Shown here: positions 35,797-44,394 of the stretch, in pieces
Layout: each line of letters begins with the position of its first letter
Numbering within the stretch: position 1 is the stretch's first letter
NCBI GenBank assembly: GCA_035444405.1
Contig: DAOMOP010000001.1
Location: 45,400-109,399 of the forward strand
Origin: DAOMOP01 sp035444405
Lineage (GTDB): Bacteria; Pseudomonadota; Gammaproteobacteria; Burkholderiales; Rhodocyclaceae
Reading direction: 5' to 3'
Length of the DNA stretch: 64,000 nucleotides
Position numbers and translations under genes: made by a program
The notes under the pieces: model-generated
What the model saw: the letters and a program-made list of their open reading frames with translations, nothing else
Database searches by the model: none
Told to the model about the DNA's origin: nothing

Positions 35797-36744
35797 TCAG
35801 GCGTCCCGATTGACGACCAGCCAGCGAAAGACGCTGGCGGGCAGCAGCGACGGCAGCAGAAAGCGCAGGTCTTGCGGCCGCCAGCCGCCCACGAACAGGC
35901 TTCGCCTGAAGATCCGCTGCGCGGACACCAGATCGCGCCGCCAGAAGAACTCGTAGCCGCGCTTGAGCAGCACCCCGTCGGCGAGCCGGCGTGCGGCATC
36001 GACGCCCGGCGTCGTGACGTGTTCGGGATGCTCGTCGACAAAGCGCCGCTTGATGCGCCAGCCATTGATCGCCTGACGCCACGGCTGGGCCGAGATCTGC
36101 GCCTCGCCGTGAAAGCGGTAAAACGCCAGTACCTCGGGAACCCGCACGATTCGCCGCCCGACGCACAACCGCAGCCAGAGCTCGAAATCGAGCGAGGTGG
36201 CGAGGTCCTCGCGGAACCCCCCGATCGCGTCGATGGCCGCGCGGCGCACCAGCGCGGCGTGAATCGGCCACGGCGAGCCGCCCCCGAGCATCAGCTCGAG
36301 CTTGTCGGCGGTCTCATAGTCGCGCGGTATGAACGGTTCGTTGCTGCGATCGCGCGCACCGACGTTCTGCCAGCCACAGTAGGCGAGCGCGCAGTCGGGA
36401 CGGGTCTCGAGTGCGACATGCATGGTTTCGACGAAGTCCCGGCGCCACCAGTCGTCGGCGTCGAGAAAGGCCACGTAAGCCCCGCTCGCATGCCGCAGGC
36501 CCAGGTTGCGGGCATGATACGGTCCGCTGTTCGACTGCGGGATCACGGTGATGCGATCGCCGTAGGCGGCGAGAATCTCGCGCGAACCATCGGTCGAGCC
36601 GTCATCGACGACGATCAGCTCGATGTTCGGGTAGGTCTGGCCGAGGACGCTGTCGACGGCCTCCGCGACGAAGGTCTCGGCATTGAAGCACGGCATGATC
36701 ACGGAGATCCGCTCCCGCACTTTGTCGACGCCCGCGATCGTCAC
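35797..36744 (-). CDS. Family 2 glycosyltransferase
   Basis: 315 residues from a GTG with GGGAGG upstream. ISVIMPCFNAETFV, VVDDGSTDGSREIL and FLDADDWWRRDFV are the GT2 signature, and the TSLDFELWLRLC block carries the acceptor-side acidic residue. Same type as the enzyme at 6359-7261. Cytoplasmic face. Sugar unknown. Confidence 0.9.
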   Translation of the reverse strand: MTIAGVDKVRERISVIMPCFNAETFVAEAVDSVLGQTYPNIELIVVDDGSTDGSREILAAYGDRITVIPQSNSGPYHARNLGLRHASGAYVAFLDADDWWRRDFVETMHVALETRPDCALAYCGWQNVGARDRSNEPFIPRDYETADKLELMLGGGSPWPIHAALVRRAAIDAIGGFREDLATSLDFELWLRLCVGRRIVRVPEVLAFYRFHGEAQISAQPWRQAINGWRIKRRFVDEHPEHVTTPGVDAARRLADGVLLKRGYEFFWRRDLVSAQRIFRRSLFVGGWRPQDLRFLLPSLLPASVFRWLVVNRDA

Positions 36745-36772
36745 GCCTTACCTCCCGACACCCGGCCAGACT

Positions 36773-37180
36773 TCACTGCGAGAATGCCTGCGCCACGCTC
36801 TTGTTCGCCTGCACCTCTTGATAGAGCGGCGAATCCGGCCCCCAGTGCCGCAGAACATAGTCGAACTGCTTGACCGCGGAGTTGAAATGCCGGCGCCGCT
36901 GCGCGCTGTTGGTCGTCTTGTTCGCGCGCTGCATGTGGAGCAGACCATAGCAGTAATGATGCAAATGGAGCACGGTGGTGCGTCCGAACGTGCGGTTCCA
37001 GTGACTGAGCTGGGCTTCGTTGCGGGCCAGCCGCGCCTGGCAGAAGGCGGGAAGCGCAGCGATTTCGACCGCTGTCCAGCGCCCGTGCTGCTGCGCATGC
37101 GCTCGCTCGCACACCGATGCGGCCAGCAGGATACCGACGATCGTCGCAGACAGCGCTGCGGTCCTCGTGGCTGAAGTCAT
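36773..37180 (-). CDS. Small exported protein of unknown function
   Basis: 135 residues. A basic start and hydrophobic stretch end in ERAHAQQ, a clear signal-peptidase I site near residue 30, so the mature protein is about 105 residues and periplasmic. The mature part has two Cys (in AFCQAR and HHYCYG), several His around the second, and ends with a helical repeat-like stretch (FNSAVKQFDYVLRHW) reminiscent of a single TPR. GGAGGG lies 7 bp before the ATG. I do not recognise the family. The two Cys could form a disulfide. It sits between a formyltransferase and a glycosyltransferase in the same direction. Confidence 0.75.
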   Translation of the reverse strand: MTSATRTAALSATIVGILLAASVCERAHAQQHGRWTAVEIAALPAFCQARLARNEAQLSHWNRTFGRTTVLHLHHYCYGLLHMQRANKTTNSAQRRRHFNSAVKQFDYVLRHWGPDSPLYQEVQANKSVAQAFSQ

Positions 37181-37251
37181 GTTCGTGCCCTCCACAGTTG
37201 CGTCGCCCGAAGCATGTTCGCCTTGTGAGCATAGCACCGACGCATCCGGAT

Positions 37252-38082
37252 TCACCCGCTGCGCTCGCACGCCGCGGCTTGGAGCGGTGTCGCCTCGAAC
37301 CAGGTGACGCGCGGCGGCAAAGGAGCGGCGATCGCAGCCGCGCCCGCCCGCTTCAAGCGCTGCTCCGCGGCCCAGGTTCTGTCCCTGACCTGATAGAGCC
37401 GGCCCTTCGAGGGCTGGCACACCCCCCGCAGCGTCCCGGCCCGATGGCGTGCCACGGCCTCGGCATAGACCGCCACACTGTCCCTGACCGCACGCCAGAA
37501 CAGCACGAGCTCGTCGTCGCCCGGCCGCACCTCCGGGCAAACATGCGCGATCAGCCGCCCCGTGTCGATGCCCGCATCGATGAAATGCAGCGTGCAGCCG
37601 ACCTTGTCCGGCTCGCCGTTGTGCAGCGCCCAGAACGTGCAATCCGCGCCGCGATACTGCGGTGACAGCCCGCCGTGCAGGTTCACCAGCGTGAAGTGCT
37701 CGAGCAGCGGGCCGCGGATCAGGCTGGTTCCGAACACGCAGATCAGCTCGGGCCGATGGGTGCGCGCGAGTTCGAGCAGCGCCGGGTCGCTGACGCTCGG
37801 CACCTCGCGCACGAGTTCCGGGCGGTCGAGCGCCGCCGGACGGTCACCGAAGAAGAACCGGGCTTCGGGATTGCCCGCATAGCGCGGCCGGTCGCGCAGC
37901 CAGCGCCAGCTCTTGCGCCACAACACCGCCGGCTTCAGGTTGCGGCGGAGCTTCTCCATCGTCCATTGCGCCGGCGCCTCGTGCACGATTGCGGTGACTT
38001 CGGCGGCCCGGCACAGGCCGTTGGCCACGTACAGATGGCGCGCCGCGCGGCCGCACAGAATCATGATGCGCGACCTAGGCAT
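37252..38082 (-). CDS. Formyltransferase-family protein
   Basis: 276 residues. The catalytic block is intact: VNLHGGLSPQYRGADCTFWAL (Asn, His) followed by CTLHFIDAGIDTGRLI (Asp), as in methionyl-tRNA and UDP-amino-sugar formyltransferases. The N-terminal half is a Rossmann-type domain with little similarity to housekeeping Fmt, and the usual Fmt C-terminal tRNA-binding domain is replaced by about 70 residues. The expected reaction is transfer of formyl from N10-formyltetrahydrofolate to an amino sugar. The ATG overlaps the stop of the upstream toroid gene; an ATG at 38064 is an alternative start. Confidence 0.82.
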   Translation of the reverse strand: MPRSRIMILCGRAARHLYVANGLCRAAEVTAIVHEAPAQWTMEKLRRNLKPAVLWRKSWRWLRDRPRYAGNPEARFFFGDRPAALDRPELVREVPSVSDPALLELARTHRPELICVFGTSLIRGPLLEHFTLVNLHGGLSPQYRGADCTFWALHNGEPDKVGCTLHFIDAGIDTGRLIAHVCPEVRPGDDELVLFWRAVRDSVAVYAEAVARHRAGTLRGVCQPSKGRLYQVRDRTWAAEQRLKRAGAAAIAAPLPPRVTWFEATPLQAAACERSG

Positions 38083-39301
38083 GGAGCGGCTCCGCATCGG
38101 CGGGGTGTCGGCGGCGCAGCACGGGCGGCACGATCTCGTCGGACATTGCCATGATCAGCAGGTCGGCGAAGAACTTGACCGCCCAGTTCGGATATTCCAA
38201 GCGCGAGTAACGGCCCCAGATCGGGGTCGAGCCGGCCACGCCGCCGTCCTGCGGGCTGCCGTCGCCGGCGATGCGGTGGTGGCGCTCGAGCAGACCGATC
38301 GCCCGCTCGATCCCCGGCTGCCAGTCACCCGCGATGCCGATGTGCTGCAGACGCTGCCAGTTGAGCCCGATCTGCGCGACGCCGGTCAGGCAGCAGTACT
38401 GGCCGAGCGGCCGCCAGCCGTCGTCGAACTCGCCGGCGATCCAGCCGTCCGCACGCTGTGCACCGAGCAGCGCCGCCGCGGCAACGCGCGCCGCTTCGAC
38501 GAAGCGCGGCACGTCGGCGAGCAGCCCGCCCTCGAGCAGGCCGCGCATCGCGTAGGCGATGGTGTGCGTGAACGGAGGCTCGCCGCGACGAAACGCGTTC
38601 TCGCGAAACCACCCCGACGCGGTGGCCTGCGTGCACGCCCACTCGAGGTTGCGCACGGCGGCAGCGACGAAGCGGCGCTCGCCGCTCAGCAGGCCGGTGC
38701 GCAGCAACGCCCACGCGGCGCGGGTGTTGTAGGTGTGCGGGACGTCGTTGTGCACGCTGCGGCGCCAACAACCGTCGTCATCCTGCCGCTCGAGCATCCA
38801 ATGGCCGGCACGCACCGCCGCTTCGAGGCATTCCGCCCGGCCGAGCTCGAGGTGGCCGGCGATCATGCCGTGCATGATCTGGCCGGTATTGAAGATGACC
38901 GGCTTGCTGCCCGCCTCGCCGAAATGACCGGGGAAGGAGCCGTCGGCGTGCTGCAGCGAGAGCTCCCAGTCGAGGATGCGCGCGGCGCGCTCGACCAGGT
39001 CGGACCGCTGCAGCACGCGGCTGGCGGCGAGAAAGGTCTCGACGATGTAGCCGCTGGTCTCCGGATAGGCCGGCAGCCAGCCGTCCTCGAAGCTCCAGCC
39101 CGCCGCAACGCCGCCCGCGTCGGGCCGCCCGTCGCAGCGGTCCTGGGCGCGGCACAGCCAGTCGATCGCGGCGACGAGATGGGCCTCGTGCGAGGCCGCC
39201 GGCTGCGCGCCGGCGCCCAGCAGGTCGGCAGCGATCAGGCGCAGGTGCGCCGGGCGCCACAGCCGGTAGCGTAGCGGGGCCTGGAGCAGTCTGGTCAGCA
39301 T
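38075..39301 (-). CDS. Alpha/alpha-toroid (prenyltransferase/squalene-cyclase-like repeat) protein
   Basis: 408 residues, no signal peptide. Repeated helix pairs carry QxxDGxFxG-type turns (for example LQHADGSFPGHFG and LERQDDDGCW), plus HTYNTRAAWALLRTG, the pattern of terpenoid-cyclase/prenyltransferase alpha-toroids. Activity is unknown; in polysaccharide loci such proteins may be lyases, epimerases or binding proteins. The ATG overlaps the stop of the upstream PaaK-like gene by 7 bp and the stop overlaps the formyltransferase start, so three enzymes are coupled. Confidence 0.75.
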   Translation of the reverse strand: MLTRLLQAPLRYRLWRPAHLRLIAADLLGAGAQPAASHEAHLVAAIDWLCRAQDRCDGRPDAGGVAAGWSFEDGWLPAYPETSGYIVETFLAASRVLQRSDLVERAARILDWELSLQHADGSFPGHFGEAGSKPVIFNTGQIMHGMIAGHLELGRAECLEAAVRAGHWMLERQDDDGCWRRSVHNDVPHTYNTRAAWALLRTGLLSGERRFVAAAVRNLEWACTQATASGWFRENAFRRGEPPFTHTIAYAMRGLLEGGLLADVPRFVEAARVAAAALLGAQRADGWIAGEFDDGWRPLGQYCCLTGVAQIGLNWQRLQHIGIAGDWQPGIERAIGLLERHHRIAGDGSPQDGGVAGSTPIWGRYSRLEYPNWAVKFFADLLIMAMSDEIVPPVLRRRHPADAEPLHA

Positions 39302-40731
39302 GATCTCGCCTTCTTTTCGTCTTCTCGGTCCACCGGCCCGGCAGGCGCGGCAACGTCGGCGTCCAGCGGCAGCGGCACGTGGCTGACGACGTAGCGGTGC
39401 TTGCCCGACGCCTCGGCCGCGATCGCGTCGCGCAGCACGATGTCGACCGCCACCGAATCTCCCAGCCGGCGCTTGAACTGCCGGTCGATGTCGGCCTTGC
39501 TGCGATCGTGCCAGCGTGCGTCGGGAACGATCTGGACCTCGACGCGTTCGAGCGCGTGCTGGATGACCTTGAACTCGGCCACGCCCTCGACGGCGCGCAG
39601 GATATAGATCACCGCCAGCGCATGCATGATGGCGCCATCGCGCCGGACGACGAAATCGGTCGTGCGGCCGGCCACGCGATCGATCACGTGCAGGCCCCTG
39701 CCGTGCCGGCACGGCTCGGCGGCAAGGCTGACCAGATCGCCGCTGCGGTAGCGGATGAACGGCTGCGCGTCCGAACACAGGCCGGTCATGACCGCTTCGC
39801 CGGTCTCGCCGGGCGCGACCCGATGCCCGTCGGCATCGAGCACCTCGACGATGATGCTTTCGCTCATCAGCAGCATCTGGCCCGCGGGGCTCTCATGGGC
39901 GGTGAAGCCGATGTCGCGGCTGCCGAACTCGTTGGCCACCGGCACCCCGAACACCGCGGCGATGAGCTCGCGCTGATGCGGGTACAGCGGTTCGCCGGTC
40001 GTGCACACCACGCGCAGCGCCCGCAGGCACGGGATGCGGCGCCGCTCGCGCGCGTGCGCGGCGAGCAGCGCGACGCTGCTCGCGTAGCCGTAGAGACATA
40101 CCGGGTCGAAGCGCTCGATCGCGACGAGATACGCGTCCATGTTGGCCGGCGACATCTCGAACGCATTGAGGACGAGCTGGTTGAGCAGGCGATCGCGCAC
40201 GGTCTTGACCAGATCGGTCTTGCCGAGCTCGACCGGGGCGCCCCACAGATAGACCTCCGGCTCACCGACCTCGGCGCCCCACCAGCGCCGCGCACGCATG
40301 CGCCCGGCCGCATCGGAGGCCTGGCGCAGACGACCGAACAGGAACTGCAGCGGCTGTCCGCTGGAGCCGCCGGTGTTGTAGGCGAATGCCCCGCCGGGCA
40401 CCGCGCGCCAGCACATCCTGGCGCCGTCGAGCTGCGCATCGGCCTTGGTCATGGTCGGAATGCGCGCAAGCATCTCGGGGCCGAGCTCGGTGTCGGGGGT
40501 CACGCCCGACAGGCCGGCCGCCTCGAGGCGTGCCGCGTGCCACGGGCAGTGGGCGACGGCAAGGCTCAGCAGGCGCGCGAGCTTGCGCATCTGCAGGCGC
40601 TCGATCTCCTCGCGCGGCAGCCACTGCGTACGTTCGAGCTCGGCGAGGTACGCAAACGTCGGGCGCTTGAGCAGGCGCTCCTGCAGCGGATAGACCAGGC
40701 GGCGCGGGAGGATCGGATGGACGAGGCTCAT
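39295..40731 (-). CDS. PaaK/CapK-like adenylate-forming enzyme
   Basis: 478 residues. AYNTGGSSGQPLQFLFGR is the ATP-phosphate loop in the form used by phenylacetate-CoA ligase relatives, CTTGEPLYPHQRELIAAVFG and NEFGSRDIGF match the adenine-binding region, and IRYRSGDLVSL the ribose-binding Asp. CapK-type members are common in capsule and exopolysaccharide loci, where they are thought to activate an acid for attachment to the glycan, although few are characterised. Coupled downstream to the toroid and formyltransferase genes. Confidence 0.84.
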   Translation of the reverse strand: MSLVHPILPRRLVYPLQERLLKRPTFAYLAELERTQWLPREEIERLQMRKLARLLSLAVAHCPWHAARLEAAGLSGVTPDTELGPEMLARIPTMTKADAQLDGARMCWRAVPGGAFAYNTGGSSGQPLQFLFGRLRQASDAAGRMRARRWWGAEVGEPEVYLWGAPVELGKTDLVKTVRDRLLNQLVLNAFEMSPANMDAYLVAIERFDPVCLYGYASSVALLAAHARERRRIPCLRALRVVCTTGEPLYPHQRELIAAVFGVPVANEFGSRDIGFTAHESPAGQMLLMSESIIVEVLDADGHRVAPGETGEAVMTGLCSDAQPFIRYRSGDLVSLAAEPCRHGRGLHVIDRVAGRTTDFVVRRDGAIMHALAVIYILRAVEGVAEFKVIQHALERVEVQIVPDARWHDRSKADIDRQFKRRLGDSVAVDIVLRDAIAAEASGKHRYVVSHVPLPLDADVAAPAGPVDREDEKKARSC

Positions 40732-41975
40732 CGGCTGCACTCGAGCATTGACGGGGGCCGCGCAACGGTCGCGCCCCCTCCGAGCAGGTAGAGCAAGCCC
40801 GCCGGCAGCGCGAGCCCGGTCAGCCAGGCGAGCCGGCGCAGCCGCGTGTGGGCGGCCAGGCGCCGCAGCCAGATCACCGCACGGCGGCGCAAGTCGCCCT
40901 CGAGCAGCGCGGCATCGCTGCGCCGCACGGCGTCGGCAAGCTCGGCCGACGACATGAAACGCAGCGTCGGCCACGTGCGCAAGGCGCCGTCGAGCAGGCG
41001 CTCGAGCTCGGCGAGGCTCTTGTCGGCGACCGCCGCCTCGCCGACGAAATTGAAGCGGTGCGTCTCGAACAAGGCCGGTCGGCCGAGCCGGAAGCGCTGC
41101 AGCGCGGCGTCGCGGGCACGCTCGGCGGTGTGGCCGAGCGCCGGCTCGAAGTAGATGTCGCGCACCAGGTACAGGCAGCCGCCGTCGGCGGTGTCTCCGT
41201 TGCGCATGCCGCGGTCGACGGCTGCCGGGCGGCCGTCCGCGCCACGCGCGGTATGGCGTCGCCCGGGCGTGATGATCGTGCGCACACCGCAGGCCGCCCA
41301 GGCCCGCTCGACCTCGCCGTTCCAGACGAAGGTCGGCGGCACGGCGACCTCGGGCGGGACGCCGAAGCACAGCGCGAAGCGCTGGGTCTCTTCACGCACG
41401 GCGTCCCGGATGTGCTCGCGATCGAGCGGTCGCGACGGCAGCGAGGCGGCATCGGTCCAGCGGCTCTGGATCGCCGGGGGAAGTCCCTCGGTGTCGATTC
41501 CCGAGTTCTCGTCGATCCACTGCCGCACCCGCGGATCGTGCGCGGCGGCCTGCAGGAATGCCGTCGGCCACAGGTGTTCGAGGCCGTGAAGCTGCAGGCT
41601 CAGCACGCCGGCCGCGCGACCGTCGTCGAGCGCACTGCGCATCGGCGCGAAGGCGCGATCGAGCAGGGACGTGCGCACGTAACGGCGATAGCCGGCGCTG
41701 CGAATCGCGGCGTTGTCGGGAACGGCGAGCACGACGCCGATCGTCATCACCGCCGCCCGTCCGTGCCGATCCCGGCGGCGGCGCAGCACGTCGCAGATTC
41801 TTCTCAGGGCCAGCGCATGTGCCTGCGGCCCGGGCCCCCAGTCGTCGCTCTCGACGATCAGCACCGGCTCGCGAAAGACCGGCTCGCGCCACGAACCGGC
41901 GAGCAGGCGACGGTGGCCGATCAACACGGCCGACCACACCATCACGAGCACTGCGAGGAGGGACAGCGCGAACAC
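40728..41975 (-). CDS. Membrane-anchored deacetylase-like protein
   Basis: 415 residues from a GTG preceded by GAGGAA. The first 20 residues are a hydrophobic signal anchor. LIVESDDWGPGPQAHAL holds an Asp pair where NodB proteins bind metal, LQLHGLEHLWPTA a His motif, and PPTFVWNGEVERAW a later conserved stretch; together they suggest a diverged polysaccharide-deacetylase barrel. A second hydrophobic segment lies near the C terminus. It probably faces the periplasm. The overlap with the PaaK-like start (ATGA) couples the two. Confidence 0.65.
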   Translation of the reverse strand: MFALSLLAVLVMVWSAVLIGHRRLLAGSWREPVFREPVLIVESDDWGPGPQAHALALRRICDVLRRRRDRHGRAAVMTIGVVLAVPDNAAIRSAGYRRYVRTSLLDRAFAPMRSALDDGRAAGVLSLQLHGLEHLWPTAFLQAAAHDPRVRQWIDENSGIDTEGLPPAIQSRWTDAASLPSRPLDREHIRDAVREETQRFALCFGVPPEVAVPPTFVWNGEVERAWAACGVRTIITPGRRHTARGADGRPAAVDRGMRNGDTADGGCLYLVRDIYFEPALGHTAERARDAALQRFRLGRPALFETHRFNFVGEAAVADKSLAELERLLDGALRTWPTLRFMSSAELADAVRRSDAALLEGDLRRRAVIWLRRLAAHTRLRRLAWLTGLALPAGLLYLLGGGATVARPPSMLECSR

Positions 41976-41985
41976 GATCCGTTCC

Positions 41986-42960
41986 TCATGTCTCGTAGAG
42001 CGCGCCGGCTCGGCTTCCGGCGACGACGCCGAGCACGCGCGCCTGGTCCTGCGGCGACAGCTTGCTCTTCCACCCGGCGGCGGCACGCTCCGGATCCTTG
42101 AAGACGCTGAAATAGGCGGATTTCTCGCTCGACGTACTGTCGCGAACGAACGCGCTGCTCTGCGCCTCCCAGCTCAGCCCGGAGAAATCGAACAGCGCGC
42201 GGTAGCCGTCGAGCGGATCGCGGCACAAGTCCTCGTAGCGCACCGTGCGCCCATTGGGCAAGCCGTCGAGATCCTCGAGCGCCTTCTCGTTCGACAGCAA
42301 CCAGCGCCAAGCCAGCCGCTCGACCGGATGCAGGGTCTGCAGCGCGGCCAGGGTCAGGCCGCGCCGCCGCGCCGCCGGCGTGGCGAGCAGCATCTCGAAA
42401 ATGCCGTAGTCCTCGCTGCCGGGCACCGCACCCGGCAGATGACCGCCCGCCTCCCCGCCCAGCACCGATGCGACGTAGCCGCACGGGTGCCGGATGATGT
42501 GGATGGCACGAGCATGCGGCAAGGCCCGTGCGAACACGCCCAGGCGCCCGAGCGATTCGATCGACTTCCACGCGAGGACCAGCCGGTCGTCATAGCCGGG
42601 GCGCACGAACTCCGGCACCTTCCCGACGCGAATCCAGCGCGACATGGCCTTGGCGCCGATCAGCAAGGCCCGCCGCGTGCGTGCGGCGAGCGGCGTCTGA
42701 TACGCCTTCGGAAAGCTCGGCAGCTTGCCGGTCACACGCAACGAGCGGTTCGCGACCAGGCCGTCAACATAACGGGTCGCCGCCTCGCGGTAACGCTCGA
42801 CGTCCTCGACCGATGCCATCAGCGGCATGCGCGCATCCAGGACGCCACCGCTGTCCGGTTCGTGGCGGTACAGCGTGAGCGGGTGGCTGTCGAACACCTT
42901 GCCCAGCCACGTCGTGCCGGACCGCGGCATGCCGAACAGCAGGATCGGACGCGGGCTCAT
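41986..42960 (-). CDS. Sulfotransferase (PAPS dependent)
   Basis: 324 residues. ILLFGMPRSGTTWLGKVF at residues 6-23 is the canonical phosphosulfate loop and AIHIIRHPCGYVASVLGG the 3-prime phosphate-binding segment. The ATG overlaps the stop of the O-glycosylation ligase-like gene (ATGA). In XrtA loci of related bacteria a sulfotransferase often travels with the core genes. Substrate presumed to be the exopolysaccharide. Confidence 0.88.
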   Translation of the reverse strand: MSPRPILLFGMPRSGTTWLGKVFDSHPLTLYRHEPDSGGVLDARMPLMASVEDVERYREAATRYVDGLVANRSLRVTGKLPSFPKAYQTPLAARTRRALLIGAKAMSRWIRVGKVPEFVRPGYDDRLVLAWKSIESLGRLGVFARALPHARAIHIIRHPCGYVASVLGGEAGGHLPGAVPGSEDYGIFEMLLATPAARRRGLTLAALQTLHPVERLAWRWLLSNEKALEDLDGLPNGRTVRYEDLCRDPLDGYRALFDFSGLSWEAQSSAFVRDSTSSEKSAYFSVFKDPERAAAGWKSKLSPQDQARVLGVVAGSRAGALYET

Positions 42961-44276
42961 GCGCGCTCCGGACCCTGCGGTGACGGTCGCGGCGGCCCGA
43001 CTTCGGGCGGCAGCCCTGCCGGCTGCGGGTGCCAACCGAAAGCGCCGTGCACCTGCCCGGCCGCTGCGAACTCGGCCAGGCGCTGCGCGACGATCAGCTT
43101 GGTCATCACGATGATCACCACCAGGTGATAGAAGAGATCGAAGTACTGCAGGCCCAGGAATGCCCCGGCCGACATGTAGCCGATCAGGCTCACCTGTATC
43201 ATCGCGGCAAGGTCGCGTGCCCAATACAGTTCCTTGTGCCGCTTCGCGTGGCGGATGATCCAGTTGCCCGACAACCACGTCATCGCCAGCAGCGCCAGGA
43301 ACATCGCCAGACCGAGCCAGCCGTGCTCGCCGAGCATGCCGAAGTAGATGCTGTGCGAATCGCGCCCCCCCCAGTGCACGAGCGCGCGCATGCCGCCGCC
43401 GATGAAGCGCGTGTTGGCCAAGTCGATCGCGTTGCCCCACGCACGCACCCGCTCGGAAGCGGACCCGTCCTCCTCCCAGTGCTCGATGGTCTCCATGCGC
43501 TGGAACCAGTGATCGGGCATCACCGAGTACAAAACGAACGCGACCGGAATCAGGGCAAGCAGCACGCCGAACCGCTGCCGCGACTTCAGCAGGAAGAACA
43601 CCAACATCGCGACGATGCCGACCAGTGCGCCGCGCGAATGCGTGCCGATGATCGCGATCAGCGTCAGGCCGGTGCCGGCGAGCAGTGCCAGGCGCACGTA
43701 GAAGTTCGTCATCTGCATGCGCATGTAATAGAGCAGCGGCACGGTCATGAGCAGCGCTAGACCGAGCGAGTTGCGGTCGGCGATGAAGGTTCCGCCGGGG
43801 CCGAGCACACTGTAATTGCCACCCGAGCGCAGCACGAAAAGCCCACCCTTGATGCCATAGAAGCCGATCGACAACGCGATGACGTAGATAAGAATCTTGA
43901 TGCGCTGCTCGCTATTGATGAGCATCGCCGTCACGAAGGTCATCAGCATGATGCGCCAGACCTTGTCCCACTGCTCCCAAGCCAGCCACGGATACAGGGA
44001 AAACACGGTCGTCATGAACATCCATGCCACCATGACGGCCAGCAGGACGGTCTCGCGGGACCATGCGATGCGGTACTTTTCCTTCGACATCATCATGCCG
44101 AGGAAGGTGGTGATCGCGACGATCAGGGCGAAAGGCATCGTCATTGCGAACCCCCACGACATCTTGTGTGGATTCATATAGCCGAGCCACGACCACACGT
44201 AGATGCCGATGTGCGGTTGCCTCAGGATGAAGGGCAGTGTCGCGAAAATGATCAGCGTGATCGCGATTGCTCTCAT
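42957..44276 (-). CDS. Exosortase A-associated O-antigen-ligase/polymerase-like membrane protein
   Basis: 439 residues, about ten to twelve hydrophobic spans. The opening FILRQPHIGIYVWSWLGYMNPHKM is characteristic of the putative O-glycosylation ligase family linked to exosortase A. Near the C terminus the large periplasmic loop carries GGMRALVHWGGRDSHSIYFGML, with the H-x-x-Y/F ligase-type region. It polymerises glycan units or transfers glycan to protein; which of the two is not established. Adjacent to GT4 enzymes on one side and a sulfotransferase on the other. Confidence 0.88.
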   Translation of the reverse strand: MRAIAITLIIFATLPFILRQPHIGIYVWSWLGYMNPHKMSWGFAMTMPFALIVAITTFLGMMMSKEKYRIAWSRETVLLAVMVAWMFMTTVFSLYPWLAWEQWDKVWRIMLMTFVTAMLINSEQRIKILIYVIALSIGFYGIKGGLFVLRSGGNYSVLGPGGTFIADRNSLGLALLMTVPLLYYMRMQMTNFYVRLALLAGTGLTLIAIIGTHSRGALVGIVAMLVFFLLKSRQRFGVLLALIPVAFVLYSVMPDHWFQRMETIEHWEEDGSASERVRAWGNAIDLANTRFIGGGMRALVHWGGRDSHSIYFGMLGEHGWLGLAMFLALLAMTWLSGNWIIRHAKRHKELYWARDLAAMIQVSLIGYMSAGAFLGLQYFDLFYHLVVIIVMTKLIVAQRLAEFAAAGQVHGAFGWHPQPAGLPPEVGPPRPSPQGPERA

Positions 44277-44394
44277 GGACGCATGCTCCCGCACACCCCG
44301 CGTCCGGGGAGGCTGCCGCGCGGCACCCGTGCCCGGTCCGCCGCCGACGCGGTACGGTACGACGGAGTCGGGCATCCAACGGAGCGCATGGACC

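Noticed and set aside
36773..37180. The small exported protein as a c-type cytochrome because of its Cys and His cluster
   Set aside because: There is no CxxCH motif; the two Cys are far apart.
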